A DNA stretch of 64,000 nucleotides from Neisseriaceae bacterium (GTDB taxonomy: Bacteria; Pseudomonadota; Gammaproteobacteria; Burkholderiales; Chromobacteriaceae): NCBI GenBank assembly GCA_027489245.1, contig JAIYAC010000025.1:248001-312000 (forward strand), written 5' to 3'. The notes under the pieces were generated by a model that had not been told where the DNA came from, did no database searches, and was given only the letters and a program-made list of their open reading frames with translations. Shown here piece by piece: positions 25,945 to 36,200 of this stretch. Numbering within the stretch: position 1 is the stretch's first letter; each line of letters begins with the position of its first letter. The position numbers and the translations under genes were made by a program.

Positions 25945-27189
25945 ATGCCTGTCTACGAAGCCCTGAATGCACTCAGTACCCCGGTGTGGATTGTGTCGCC
26001 ACACACCGGCGAAGCACTTTTTGCCAATCGCATAGCCCAGGCACTGGCCGAGGGCTGCAGTGTGAGCACGCTGCGCCATGGCAGCCTGTCGGCCAGGCCG
26101 CTGGCGAAGTTGGCCGACTATACGCCAGCGGTGCTGGCACGCGAACAGGTAGTAGAAATCTGGACCTTCCAGCGTCATGGCCAGGCCGTGCCCTTGCCTT
26201 GCCGGCTTACCCTGTTAAGCATGGGTGAGCACGCCGGGGCCATTCTGGTCGAGGCGCTGGCCTCGGGTGATGCCATGCTGCATGGCTGGCCACCTTCTGG
26301 TATGGGCTTGTCTGGCCCGGCGCAGGACAATGAGGTGCGCGGTTTTTACGAGCTGCTGTTTCGCACCAACTCCGCCCCCATGTTGCTGATCGACCCGCAG
26401 GCAGATGGCCGCATCCTGGATGCAAACGAAGCCGCCACGCGCTTTTATGGCTACCCCCGTGACGTGTTTGCCGGCAAGCACACTTGGGAAATCAACGTTG
26501 CCGGGCGCAGTATCCTGCCGGTGATGCATGCGGTAGCGCAGCTGCCTGGTGGCCACCGGCCCTTGAATTTTGTGCACCGTCTGGCCGATGGCAGCCTGCG
26601 TAATGTACAGACGTATGCCGGGCCTATTGTGCTGGACGGCCGCCGGCTGATGCTGTGCGTGATTCACGATATGACCGAGCAAGAGCAGCTCAAGCGCGAG
26701 CTGGAGCAAGCCGCACTGCGTGACCCGCTTACCGGCCTGTGGAACCGCCGTCACATGATGGTACAGCTGGAGCAGGCACTGGTAGGCAAGCGCGCGGACG
26801 ATACGGCCTTTTGCCTGATCTTGCTGGATGTCGACCATTTCAAGCTGGTCAACGACAGCTATGGCCACCAGGCGGGCGACCGTTTGCTGGTAGCGCTGTC
26901 GCAGACGCTGGCCTCGCGCTTGCGCGAGCGCGACACGCTGTGCCGCTGGGGCGGTGAGGAGTTTTTGTTGTTGTTGCCACTCACCCAGCAGGACAGTGCC
27001 CTGCAGCTGGCCCATACCCTTCGCCAGACGGTGGCGGCCATGACGCATGAGGGTCTGCCAGGCATCACCATCAGTCAGGGTGTGGTACAGCATCAGCCCG
27101 GCGAAAGCCTGCACAACCTGGTGAGCCGCGTCGATACCGCGCTGTATCAAGCCAAACGTGCCGGGCGCAATATGGTGGTGATGGGCTAG
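25945..27189 (+). CDS. PAS-domain diguanylate cyclase (GGDEF)
   Basis: A protein of about 414 residues without membrane spans: an N-terminal sensor region, a PAS domain (about residues 130-250) and a C-terminal GGDEF domain. The active site is GGEEF and is functional by sequence; the inhibitory I-site RxxD is present as RERD five residues before it. It should make cyclic di-GMP from GTP in response to an unknown signal. Start choice is uncertain: GTG 25930, ATG 25933 and ATG 25945 are in frame. I prefer 25945, which follows GGGA. No EAL domain is present. Confidence 0.88.
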   Translation: MPVYEALNALSTPVWIVSPHTGEALFANRIAQALAEGCSVSTLRHGSLSARPLAKLADYTPAVLAREQVVEIWTFQRHGQAVPLPCRLTLLSMGEHAGAILVEALASGDAMLHGWPPSGMGLSGPAQDNEVRGFYELLFRTNSAPMLLIDPQADGRILDANEAATRFYGYPRDVFAGKHTWEINVAGRSILPVMHAVAQLPGGHRPLNFVHRLADGSLRNVQTYAGPIVLDGRRLMLCVIHDMTEQEQLKRELEQAALRDPLTGLWNRRHMMVQLEQALVGKRADDTAFCLILLDVDHFKLVNDSYGHQAGDRLLVALSQTLASRLRERDTLCRWGGEEFLLLLPLTQQDSALQLAHTLRQTVAAMTHEGLPGITISQGVVQHQPGESLHNLVSRVDTALYQAKRAGRNMVVMG

Positions 27190-27295
27190 CGCCGCTGCCG
27201 GGCAGGGCTGAAAGCAAATTGACAGCTTGCTTCGTTACACTGCCAGCAGCTTCTCGGATTTGTTGCCTCTTTAGATTGTTTGGCCCGTTTGCCGT

Positions 27296-27322
27296 GCCCG
27301 CCCCTTGATGGGCGGGCTTTTT
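27296..27322 (+). terminator. Intrinsic terminator of the diguanylate cyclase gene
   Basis: GCCCGCCC (27296-27303), loop CTTGAT, GGGCGGGC (27310-27317), then five T. Confidence 0.88.
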
Positions 27323-27360
27323 CTTGCCTGCTCAGGCTGTTCGCGATACGTGAGGGTAGC

Positions 27361-27391
27361 AAAACGCCCGGGCAGCATGGCTGGCCGGGCG
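27361..27391 (-). terminator. Intrinsic terminator of the folE-BLUF operon
   Basis: On the minus strand CGCCCGG (27391-27385) pairs with CCGGGCG (27371-27365), followed by TTTT (27364-27361). It lies 20 bases past the BLUF stop. Confidence 0.75.
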
Positions 27392-27410
27392 TGGTGGCTA
27401 GATTGGCGTG

Positions 27411-27839
27411 TCAGTGGCTGCGGCCAACTATCGCTGCCGTAGCGATCAGCTCTTCCAGTAGCGCCAGCGAGCTGCTGCCAGTGAGGCGGAACGGGTCCAG
27501 CTGCGGTTTTTCCGAGTAGCGCAGCAGCAGGCTGGGGTTCACCTTGGCCAGGTTGACCTGTCCCATGGTCCAGCCGGCAAAGCGGCGCTGGCTGATTTCT
27601 TCCAGCATCAGGATTTCCACATCGTGGTGACGTGGGTCTTTGGCGATGCTGTTATACAGCGCGCTGACTTCGGCGCGGCTGCCTTCCAGTACCTGCATGA
27701 AAATATCGCCGCTGTAGCACAGGATGCCGGTAATGCCGCGGGCCGGGTTGTGGGCATGGGACTGGGCCAGGATGGTTTCCAGCAGCGCCGCAGTGTGCGG
27801 CTGGTTGCTGCGGCTGGCGTAGAGCAGGCGAACAAGCAT
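27411..27839 (-). CDS. Short BLUF-domain blue-light photoreceptor
   Basis: A 142-residue single-domain protein binding FAD and sensing blue light. All flavin-site residues are visible: Tyr7, Asn31, Gln49, Trp90 and Met92. Their spacing is identical to AppA (Tyr21, Asn45, Gln63, Trp104, Met106). There is no output domain, so it must act through a partner, as PixD, YcgF-like and other short BLUF proteins do. It begins eight bases after the folE stop and ends in its own terminator, so the two genes form an operon. The partner is unknown; the nearby diguanylate cyclase is convergent, not co-transcribed. Confidence 0.95.
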   Translation of the reverse strand: MLVRLLYASRSNQPHTAALLETILAQSHAHNPARGITGILCYSGDIFMQVLEGSRAEVSALYNSIAKDPRHHDVEILMLEEISQRRFAGWTMGQVNLAKVNPSLLLRYSEKPQLDPFRLTGSSSLALLEELIATAAIVGRSH

Positions 27840-27847
27840 GGTTTTCC

Positions 27848-28564
27848 TCAGGCTTTCTTGTTGGGCAGCAGGGACAGGAACTCGCGGCGCAGGTCCGGAT
27901 TGGTCAGGAATACGCCACGCATCACACTATTGATCATCTTGGAATCCATGTCCTTGACGCCACGCCAGTGCATGCAGAAATGGTCGGCTTCCATCACGAT
28001 GGCCAGCCCATCCGGGTTCATTTTGTCCATCAGCAGGTTGGCCAGCTGGATCACGGCTTCTTCCTGGATTTGCGGGCGGCTCATGATCCACTCGGCCAGG
28101 CGCGCGTACTTGGACAGGCCGATCAGGTTGCTGTGCTCGTTGGGCATCACGCCGATCCACACCCGGCCCATGATGGGGCAGAAGTGGTGCGAGCAGGCGC
28201 TGCGTACCGTGATGGGGCCCACGATCATCAGCTCGTTCAGGCGCTCGGCATTGGGGAACTCGGTGACTGGCGGCTGGCTGGTGTAGCGGCCCTTGAACAC
28301 TTCGTTCAGGTACATCTTGGCCACGCGGCGCGCGGTGTCCTGCGTGTTGTGGTCGCTTTCGGTATCGATCACCAGGCTGTCCAGCACGTCTTTCATGCGG
28401 GACTGCACCTCGTCCAGCAGCTCGTCCATTTCACCGGGCTGGATGAACTCGGCAATATTGTCATTGGCGTGAAAACGGCGTTTTGCGCCGCGGATACGCT
28501 CGCGAATACGCGCGGATACCGGTACGTAGGTCGGGGCGGTGTGCTGGGTGCTGTCTTGGCTCAC
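27848..28564 (-). CDS. folE: GTP cyclohydrolase I
   Basis: A 238-residue enzyme making dihydroneopterin triphosphate from GTP for folate. It has the zinc-site SACSHHFCP, the active-site stretch from HFCPIMGRVWIGVMP and the late DHFCMHWRGVKD. The GTG at 28564 is chosen as start because GAGGAG lies nine bases upstream; the frame remains open to 28657 but without a ribosome site. It is co-transcribed with a BLUF photoreceptor, which is unusual and hints at light control of pterin synthesis or simple co-expression. Confidence 0.93.
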   Translation of the reverse strand: MSQDSTQHTAPTYVPVSARIRERIRGAKRRFHANDNIAEFIQPGEMDELLDEVQSRMKDVLDSLVIDTESDHNTQDTARRVAKMYLNEVFKGRYTSQPPVTEFPNAERLNELMIVGPITVRSACSHHFCPIMGRVWIGVMPNEHSNLIGLSKYARLAEWIMSRPQIQEEAVIQLANLLMDKMNPDGLAIVMEADHFCMHWRGVKDMDSKMINSVMRGVFLTNPDLRREFLSLLPNKKA

Positions 28565-28755
28565 GCGTTTATGCTCCTCATCGTGCGGGTAGCACGCTTG
28601 GGTTTCTATAGGGTAGGGCGCTTGGAAGATAGCTGTGCGGGCGGCGAAAGGCAACACCTTGCCGAGTAGGGGTTTGCGTGCGGCGGCTGGCGGGGCGGGG
28701 TGGCACCAGCCAACAGCGCACCGCCAGGGTGCGCCAGTGTGACGGGCGCGTCGGC

Positions 28756-29196
28756 TCAGGTATTACGGAACACGATGTCGCATGTCAGGTTGAGCTTTTG
28801 CATGCCGCGCAGCGTGGCCAGGTTGATGATCAGCGGGCTGCGTACATTGGCGCGCAGCTGGGCCAGCAGCGGGTTGGTTTCCTGGCTGTCCAGCTCGCGG
28901 TAAACGATCAGCAGCACCATGGCGTCTTCCGGGCGGGCCAGTGCCAGGGTGGCGACCTCGTCGTCGCTCAGCAGTACTTCGTAGCGTATGCCCAGGCGGC
29001 CGGGGTCGGTCACGCTGAATAGCACGTCCGGGTTGTCCAGCGATTGCAGCCAGTACACGCGCGGGCTATTGCGGTCTGCGTCGTGAAACAGTTTGAAGCG
29101 GGTGCAGTTTTCAAAGGCTGCCAAGCCATGTTCAAAGGTGATGATGGTGTTTTCGTCGACGTCTACTTCGCCCAGCAGGCTGGAATTGAACAGCAT
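28756..29196 (-). CDS. fliW: Flagellar assembly factor FliW
   Basis: A 146-residue FliW-family protein, recognisable from ENTIITFEHGLAAFENCTRFKL at the N-terminus and PLIINLATLRGMQ near the end. FliW binds flagellin and antagonises CsrA, coupling flagellin export to translation. AAGGAGCGCGCC precedes the ATG. No flagellar genes are next to it here. A 7-bp hairpin (28716-28734) follows its stop but lacks a T-run. Confidence 0.88.
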   Translation of the reverse strand: MLFNSSLLGEVDVDENTIITFEHGLAAFENCTRFKLFHDADRNSPRVYWLQSLDNPDVLFSVTDPGRLGIRYEVLLSDDEVATLALARPEDAMVLLIVYRELDSQETNPLLAQLRANVRSPLIINLATLRGMQKLNLTCDIVFRNT

Positions 29197-29304
29197 GGCG
29201 CGCTCCTTGTGTGGTCAGGCTTTCATTATGCACAAGGCGTGCGGCCCGGCCACTGACTTTTGTCAGCTTTCTGTTGGCGGGGGTGGCAGGTACAATGCCG
29301 CCCC

Positions 29305-30156
29305 ATGACCGATGCCCTTTCCCTCTACCCGGCAATAGAAGCGGCCCTGATGAGTGACTGCATCGTGGCCAAGCCCGCGCAGGCGCAAGCCTTGTACCGC
29401 CAGTGGCTGGCAGGTGGCTATGTGCGCGCCGGCGGCCCGCTGTACCCGGTGCCTGCGCCGGGCCGGCCTGCGCGCCCGCCGCTGGTGGCCGCGACCGAGG
29501 TGCCACGGCGTGGCCTGGGTAGCGCCGAGGGGCGGGCGGCGTTACTGCACGCCATTGCGCATATCGAGTTCAACGCCATCAACCTGGCGCTGGACGCGGC
29601 CTGGCGTTTTCGCGCCATGCCGGATGCTTTTGTAGAAGACTGGCTGCGCGTGGCGGCGGAAGAGGCGCAGCACTTTTTGCTGCTACAGCAAAGGTTGGCC
29701 GCACTGGGCTACGCCTATGGCGATTTCCCTGCCCACAACACCCTGTGGGACATGGCGGTGCAAACCGGCCACGATGTGCTGACGCGCATGGCACTGGTGC
29801 CCAGGGTGATGGAGGCGCGCGGCCTGGACGCCGTACCGCCGATACAGCGCCGCCTGGTCATTATTGGCGACCACGACAGTGCGGCGGTGCTGGCCACCAT
29901 CCTGCACGACGAGGTAGGCCACGTGCGCATTGGCAATTACTGGTTTACCACGCTGTGCGACGCCCGCGGGCTGGACCCGCTGGAAACTTTTCGCAGCCTG
30001 CTGGGCCAGTACCATGTGGCCCTGCTGCGCGGCGAGATGAACCGCCCGGCCCGGCTGGCAGCCGGTTTTACCGAATTCGAACTCAGCATGCTGGAAGACT
30101 TTAGCGTTACCCGGCAGCGTACTGGTACACGGAGCAAGCATGAACAAGCTGTTTGA
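29305..30156 (+). CDS. DUF455 ferritin-like protein
   Basis: A 283-residue protein of the DUF455 family, helical and probably diiron. Candidate metal ligands lie in HIEFNAINLALDAAWRF, EEAQHFLLL and LHDEVGHVRIGNYWF. The fold is related to MiaE-type non-haem iron oxygenases, but no substrate is established. The ATG at 29305 fits the family start. The last 17 bases overlap the start of the next small gene. Confidence 0.85.
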   Translation: MTDALSLYPAIEAALMSDCIVAKPAQAQALYRQWLAGGYVRAGGPLYPVPAPGRPARPPLVAATEVPRRGLGSAEGRAALLHAIAHIEFNAINLALDAAWRFRAMPDAFVEDWLRVAAEEAQHFLLLQQRLAALGYAYGDFPAHNTLWDMAVQTGHDVLTRMALVPRVMEARGLDAVPPIQRRLVIIGDHDSAAVLATILHDEVGHVRIGNYWFTTLCDARGLDPLETFRSLLGQYHVALLRGEMNRPARLAAGFTEFELSMLEDFSVTRQRTGTRSKHEQAV

Positions 30157-30352
30157 CACCCTGCGGCACAACCGCCGCCTGGCCATGGTGGTCACCCTGG
30201 CCGGCACGGTGCTGTTTACCCTGGCCTCTGCCGCGCGGGCGGCGGCCGATGGCAGCGGCTGGGAGGCCGCACTGGCCGCACTACTGATGCTGGCTGGCGT
30301 CGTGGGCCAGTTCATGGGCATATTGGCGCTGATGAAAAAACCCCGTCGCTAA
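30140..30352 (+). CDS. Small two-span membrane protein, unknown
   Basis: A 70-residue protein with two predicted membrane spans (about residues 15-35 and 43-63) and a basic end, KKPRR. Its start overlaps the DUF455 gene by 17 bases, and CGGAG lies nine bases upstream, so it is probably translationally coupled to it. I do not recognise the family. Confidence 0.65.
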   Translation: MNKLFDTLRHNRRLAMVVTLAGTVLFTLASAARAAADGSGWEAALAALLMLAGVVGQFMGILALMKKPRR

Positions 30353-30403
30353 AAGGGTGTTGAAAAACAGGGCTTTATGTCGCCATTGTGACCGTTTGCT
30401 ACC

Positions 30404-30432
30404 TTGACGCTGGATAGGGGCACGCGCATAAT
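30404..30432 (+). promoter_or_regulatory. Strong sigma-70 promoter
   Basis: TTGACG and CATAAT are separated by exactly 17 bases. The predicted start, near 30439, is only about 20 bases before a terminator-like hairpin and 70 bases before the next gene. Confidence 0.7.
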
Positions 30433-30459
30433 CGCGCCGCAACAAACCCTTAACCAGAC

Positions 30460-30482
30460 AAGGCTCCTACCCGGAGCTTTTT
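30460..30482 (+). terminator. Leader terminator/attenuator
   Basis: AAGGCTCC (30460-30467), loop TACCC, GGAGCTTT (30473-30480), continuing into TT. The hairpin lies between a strong promoter and the gene at 30509, so it would stop much of the transcription unless prevented. Confidence 0.6.
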
Positions 30483-30508
30483 GTATTGTCTTGTACCCGG
30501 AGACACCC

Positions 30509-30928
30509 ATGGATTTTCAGGCATTTTTGCGCGAGCTGGAAAGCCACGCGCTGCCTGCCGCCGAGTTTACCCACCGCGCGCACCTGCAGGCGGCGTGGGC
30601 TTACCGCAGCCGCTACCCGGCACGCGAAGCCGCCGCCCGCTGCGCGCATACGCTGTCGCGCTACGCCATGGCCCACGGCGCGGCAGAAAAGTATCATCAC
30701 ACGCTGACCATGGCCCTGCTGGCCATCATGTACAGCCGCCTGGACGCCGCGCCCGCACAGCAGGCCAGCTGGGACGACTTTGTTGCGGCCAACCCCGATT
30801 TGCTCGGTGGTACCCAGGCGCTGGTAGCGCAGCATTATTCCGAACAAAAACTGCAGGAACATGACGCCCGCCGCGGCTTTGTCGCGCCAGATCGCGCGCC
30901 GCTGCCCATGTCCTGCCTGTTGCACTGA
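30509..30928 (+). CDS. Conserved hypothetical protein
   Basis: A 139-residue soluble protein, rich in Ala and His, starting MDFQAFLRELESHALPAAEFTHRAHL. The FTHRAHL segment and the later EKYHHTLT resemble a conserved uncharacterised family, but I cannot name a function. No signal or membrane span. The ATG at 30509 is preceded by CCCGGAGACACCC. Transcribed from the promoter at 30404 through the attenuator-like hairpin; 15 bases separate it from the trhP gene. Confidence 0.75.
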   Translation: MDFQAFLRELESHALPAAEFTHRAHLQAAWAYRSRYPAREAAARCAHTLSRYAMAHGAAEKYHHTLTMALLAIMYSRLDAAPAQQASWDDFVAANPDLLGGTQALVAQHYSEQKLQEHDARRGFVAPDRAPLPMSCLLH

Positions 30929-30943
30929 GACGCGAGAAGATCA

Positions 30944-32293
30944 ATGAAATCACCCGAACTGCTCCTGCCCGCCGGTACGCTGGACAAAATGCGCGCCGCC
31001 TACGACTTTGGTGCCGACGCCGTGTACGCCGGCCAGCCGCGCTACAGCCTGCGCGCGCGCAATAACGACTTCAAGCTGGAAGAGCTGCGCATCGGCATCG
31101 AAGAAGCCCACGCCCGCGGCAAGAAGCTGTTTGTGGCCAGTAACATCCTGCCGCACAACAGCAAGATCAAGACCTATATGGCCGACATGGAGCCGGTGAT
31201 CGAAATGAAACCGGACGCGCTGATCATGGCCGACCCCGGCCTGATCATGATGGTGCGCGAACGTTGGCCACATGTGCCTATCCACCTGTCGGTACAGGCC
31301 AACACCACCAACTACATGGGCGTGAAGTTCTGGCAGAAGATGGGCGTGGAACGCATTATCCTGTCGCGCGAGCTGAGCCTGGACGAAATCGCCGAAATCC
31401 GCCAGGAATGCCCGGACATGGAGCTGGAAGTATTCGTGCACGGCGCGCTGTGCATTGCCTACTCTGGCCGCTGCCTGCTGTCCGGCTACTTCAACCACCG
31501 CGACCCGAACCAGGGCACCTGTACCAACGCCTGCCGCTGGGACTACAAGGTGCACGACACCCAGGGCGACGACGCCGGTGACGTGAAGCCGCAAAAGATC
31601 GACTTCGACTTTGGCAAGGCGCTGGAAGAAGCCAACCAGAGTTTCTCGTCCTGCGGCAGCCAGCAGCGCCACCCGCTGGCGGACAAGACCTACCTGATCG
31701 AAGAAGCCAACCGCCCCGGCGAGCTGATGCCCATCATCGAAGACGAGCACGGCACCTACATCATGAACTCCAAAGACCTGCGCGCCGTCGAGCAGGTGGA
31801 GAAGCTGGTGAAAATCGGCGTGGACTCGCTGAAGATCGAAGGCCGCACCAAGAGCCTGTACTACGTGGCGCGTACCGCCCAGACCTACCGCCGCGCCATC
31901 GACGACGCCGTGGCCGGCCGCCCGTTCGACTACAGCCTGCTGGCCGAGCTGGAAGGCCTGGCCAACCGTGGCTACACCCCGGGCTTCCTGGAGCGCCACC
32001 AGACGCAGGAGCACCAGAACTACCTGTCCGGCCACTCCATCGCCAAGCAAAGCCAGTACGTCGGCGACGTGATGGAAGTGGACGCCGACGGCTGGGCGCT
32101 GATCGACGTGAAAAACCGCTTTGCCGTGGGTGACCGCGTGGAAATCATCCACCCTAGCGGCAACCGCACCGTCGAGCTCACCGAAATGACCCGCAACGGC
32201 GAAGCCACCAGCGTGGCACCGGGCAACGGCGTGAAAGTGAAGATCCCGGGCATGGCCGGTATGGAAAAAGCCCTGCTGGCGCGCCTGCTGTAA
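30944..32293 (+). CDS. trhP: U32-family tRNA hydroxylation protein (TrhP/YegQ)
   Basis: A 449-residue peptidase-U32-family protein, full length for YegQ/TrhP. The signature EVFVHGALCIAYSGRCLLS with following cysteines (C-T-N-A-C) marks the family's likely Fe-S site. In E. coli TrhP is needed for prephenate-dependent 5-hydroxylation of uridine 34 in tRNA; despite the name, it is not a protease. The start follows GAGAAGATCA. A strong terminator follows. Confidence 0.92.
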   Translation: MKSPELLLPAGTLDKMRAAYDFGADAVYAGQPRYSLRARNNDFKLEELRIGIEEAHARGKKLFVASNILPHNSKIKTYMADMEPVIEMKPDALIMADPGLIMMVRERWPHVPIHLSVQANTTNYMGVKFWQKMGVERIILSRELSLDEIAEIRQECPDMELEVFVHGALCIAYSGRCLLSGYFNHRDPNQGTCTNACRWDYKVHDTQGDDAGDVKPQKIDFDFGKALEEANQSFSSCGSQQRHPLADKTYLIEEANRPGELMPIIEDEHGTYIMNSKDLRAVEQVEKLVKIGVDSLKIEGRTKSLYYVARTAQTYRRAIDDAVAGRPFDYSLLAELEGLANRGYTPGFLERHQTQEHQNYLSGHSIAKQSQYVGDVMEVDADGWALIDVKNRFAVGDRVEIIHPSGNRTVELTEMTRNGEATSVAPGNGVKVKIPGMAGMEKALLARLL

Positions 32294-32317
32294 ATCACCA
32301 TCGCGCTTGTCGTATCG

Positions 32318-32344
32318 AAAGGCCGCCCATCAAGGCGGCCTTTT
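32318..32344 (+). terminator. Intrinsic terminator of trhP
   Basis: AAAGGCCGCC (32318-32327), loop CATCAA, GGCGGCCTTT (32334-32343), then T. Confidence 0.88.
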
Positions 32345-32377
32345 GTCATAATGCGTTTTTTCGCGCAGGAAGCAGGC

Positions 32378-33418
32378 ATGAAGCACAGGATCGCAGCGGC
32401 GCTGGCCGCCCTGACGTTGGCCGCATGCAGTGGTGATGTGCCGCCGCCAGGCAGCCCGCCGCACCATACTGCCGATGGCTACCGTAATCTCTCCACCTTC
32501 CAGCAGCCGGGGCTAGGCGACATCCTGCGCTGGCGCTGGGAAGAATGGACCGGGCCCGACGTGGTGCAGCGCCCCGAACGCATCCCGCGCGTGCAGCCAG
32601 ACCTGGCCTGGCTGGCGGCCAACCGCAGCACGCCCAGCTACACCTGGCTGGGCCACGCCAGCGGCCTGCTGCAGCTGGGTGGCCAGAACGTGCTGATCGA
32701 CCCGGTGTTCTCCGAGCGCGTGTCGCCGGTACAGTGGCTGGGGCCGCGCCGCTATCTGCCGGTACCGGCCACGCTGGCGCAGCTGCCGCGTATCGATGTG
32801 GTGCTGATCTCGCACAACCACTTCGACCACCTCGACCGCGACAGCATCAATGCCTTGCTGGCGCAGCCCGGCGGCCAGCCGCAGTTTGTGGTGCCGCTGG
32901 GTGTTGACGATTGGTTGATTGCTCAGGGGGCATATCGCGTCACCGCGCTGGATTGGTGGCAAAGCGCCGACCTGGACGGCCTGCACTACACCGCCACACC
33001 GGCGCAGCACTGGAGCAAGCGCAGCCTCACCGATACCAACGAAACGCTGTGGGCCGGCTGGGCGGTAACAGGGCAGGGCAAGACGGTGTGGTACTCGGGC
33101 GATACCGGCTACCAGCAGGCGCTGTTTACCGATATCGGCCGCCGGCTGGGCCAGATCGACCTGGCGCTGCTGCCGGTGGGCGCCTATCTGCCGCGCTGGT
33201 TCATGGCCTCGCAGCACGTGGATCCGCTGCAGGCGGTACAGATGTTTCGCGATGTGAAGGCGCACCAGGCGGTGGGCATCCACTGGGGTGTGTTTGCGCT
33301 GGCCAGCGAGGCCGTAGACGCGCCGCTGGACGACCTGCCCGCCGCGCGCCGCCAGCTGGGGGTGAGCGAGCAGGCCTTCCGCTTGCTGCCGCTGGGTGGC
33401 ACCTTGCGCCTGCCATAA
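32378..33418 (+). CDS. Metallo-beta-lactamase-fold lipoprotein, NAPE-PLD/UlaG-like
   Basis: A 346-residue protein with a lipoprotein signal (LTLAACSG, lipidated cysteine near residue 18), so it is likely anchored to an envelope membrane. The metallo-hydrolase motif S-H-N-H-F-D-H-L-D is intact, with later D in YSGDTGY and H in GIHWGVF. It resembles NAPE-hydrolysing phospholipase D-like hydrolases; the substrate is unknown. The ATG at 32378 follows AGGAAGC. A 10-mer copy (32416) encodes Leu-Ala-Ala immediately before the lipobox cysteine. Confidence 0.85.
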   Translation: MKHRIAAALAALTLAACSGDVPPPGSPPHHTADGYRNLSTFQQPGLGDILRWRWEEWTGPDVVQRPERIPRVQPDLAWLAANRSTPSYTWLGHASGLLQLGGQNVLIDPVFSERVSPVQWLGPRRYLPVPATLAQLPRIDVVLISHNHFDHLDRDSINALLAQPGGQPQFVVPLGVDDWLIAQGAYRVTALDWWQSADLDGLHYTATPAQHWSKRSLTDTNETLWAGWAVTGQGKTVWYSGDTGYQQALFTDIGRRLGQIDLALLPVGAYLPRWFMASQHVDPLQAVQMFRDVKAHQAVGIHWGVFALASEAVDAPLDDLPAARRQLGVSEQAFRLLPLGGTLRLP

Positions 33419-33488
33419 AGTGCGCGTGGCTTGCGGCAAAGGTTGGCCGCAGGGCGCTTTGGTCGTAAAATTGCTGCATTGCATTCGA

Positions 33489-33520
33489 GCCGGGCGCTTT
33501 GTCGCCCGGCCTTTGATTTT
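33489..33520 (+). terminator. Terminator-like hairpin before argS
   Basis: GCCGGGCG (33489-33496) pairs with CGCCCGGC (33503-33510), then CTTTGATTTT. It lies 14 bases before argS, within its leader, after a 10-mer copy at 33442. Confidence 0.6.
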
Positions 33521-33524
33521 ATAA

Positions 33525-35252
<1,728 letters not shown>

Positions 35253-35270
35253 GCCAGCCTGTTGCTACAG

Positions 35271-35297
35271 AAAAACCCGCCTTATGGCGGGTTTTTT
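35271..35297. terminator. Bidirectional terminator between argS and the family-3 binding-protein gene
   Basis: AAAAACCCGCC (35271-35281), loop TTAT, GGCGGGTTTTTT (35286-35297). The T-run ends at the stop codon of the convergent gene, serving both. Confidence 0.9.
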
Positions 35298-36145
35298 CAT
35301 GGTGGGGTGACCAGGGTGCCGCTGGCGTCGCCGGGCTGCGCAGTGGGTGTGGCGCTTGCCGGGGGTGCCAGGGCCGGGTCGTGGCTGTGCAGGGCGACTT
35401 GCTCGACTGGCGGCTCCAGCGGCAGCCAGCGCAGGTGGATGGCCAGGTAGCTACCATCCTGCAGCATGTCTTCCAGTGCGCGCTGCCAGCGCAAAATGGT
35501 GTCTGGCGCCGTGCCACGGGAAAAGCTCAGGTACAAGGGCAGGCTGCTGAGGGTGGCCACCGGAGCAATGGCCTGCGACGGGGTATTGGCAAAGCGCAGC
35601 TGGGTGGCTACGGCGGTGTTGGCCTCTACCCACAGCCGGGCGCGGTTGGCCAGCAGCAGCCGCAGGCCTTGATCGCTGTCGCGTGTGCGGAGGGGGCGAA
35701 AGCCGGCGCCCAGTGCGGCCGCCTCGGCGATGCTGTCTTGTGCCGCCACACTGGTTTCGCCTGCCAGCTGGGCGGCAGGTAGGCTGGCCAGCGCGGTGGC
35801 ATCGCGCGGCAGGCTGTAGGCAGTGATGCTGGCCACCATGATGGGCCCGAGCTGGGTGAAATCGCGCCGGTTATTGTCTGTGTCGCCCAGCGTAAACATC
35901 ATGTGGTCTGGCTGGCTGCGTAGCAGGGCGTTGGCCTGGTCCCAGGGTTTGAGCTGCATGGGGGTGGTATCGCCGGTGCGTTGCTGCAGCTGCTGTACGA
36001 TATCTACCGGCATGCCGGCGGGCTGGTCTACGGCATTCAGGTAGACAAAGGGCGGCCATTCCTCCGCCAGGATGGTCAGCGGGGCAGCCTGGCCCATGCC
36101 CGGCAAGAGAAGGGTAAGTAGTGCAAGCGTGGTACGCAGAAACAT
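35297..36145 (-). CDS. Family-3 periplasmic solute-binding protein (paralogue 1)
   Basis: A 282-residue exported protein with a signal peptide (about residues 1-20) and the amino-acid-type family-3 fold, starting LTILAEEWPPFVYLN. It is unusual for this fold in having an extended Pro/Ala/Thr-rich tail (last 30 residues). It resembles the orphan binding-protein-like group found without permeases; ligand unknown. A paralogue lies directly upstream on the same strand with a matching motif layout (EEWPP/EDWPP, RLWVE/KLWVE, DTILRW, DGS), indicating tandem duplication. Confidence 0.85.
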   Translation of the reverse strand: MFLRTTLALLTLLLPGMGQAAPLTILAEEWPPFVYLNAVDQPAGMPVDIVQQLQQRTGDTTPMQLKPWDQANALLRSQPDHMMFTLGDTDNNRRDFTQLGPIMVASITAYSLPRDATALASLPAAQLAGETSVAAQDSIAEAAALGAGFRPLRTRDSDQGLRLLLANRARLWVEANTAVATQLRFANTPSQAIAPVATLSSLPLYLSFSRGTAPDTILRWQRALEDMLQDGSYLAIHLRWLPLEPPVEQVALHSHDPALAPPASATPTAQPGDASGTLVTPP

Positions 36146-36200
36146 GGTGTATGACGCATGGCTGGTTGGCCGTCATCATAACATTGATTGTCTGACAGCA

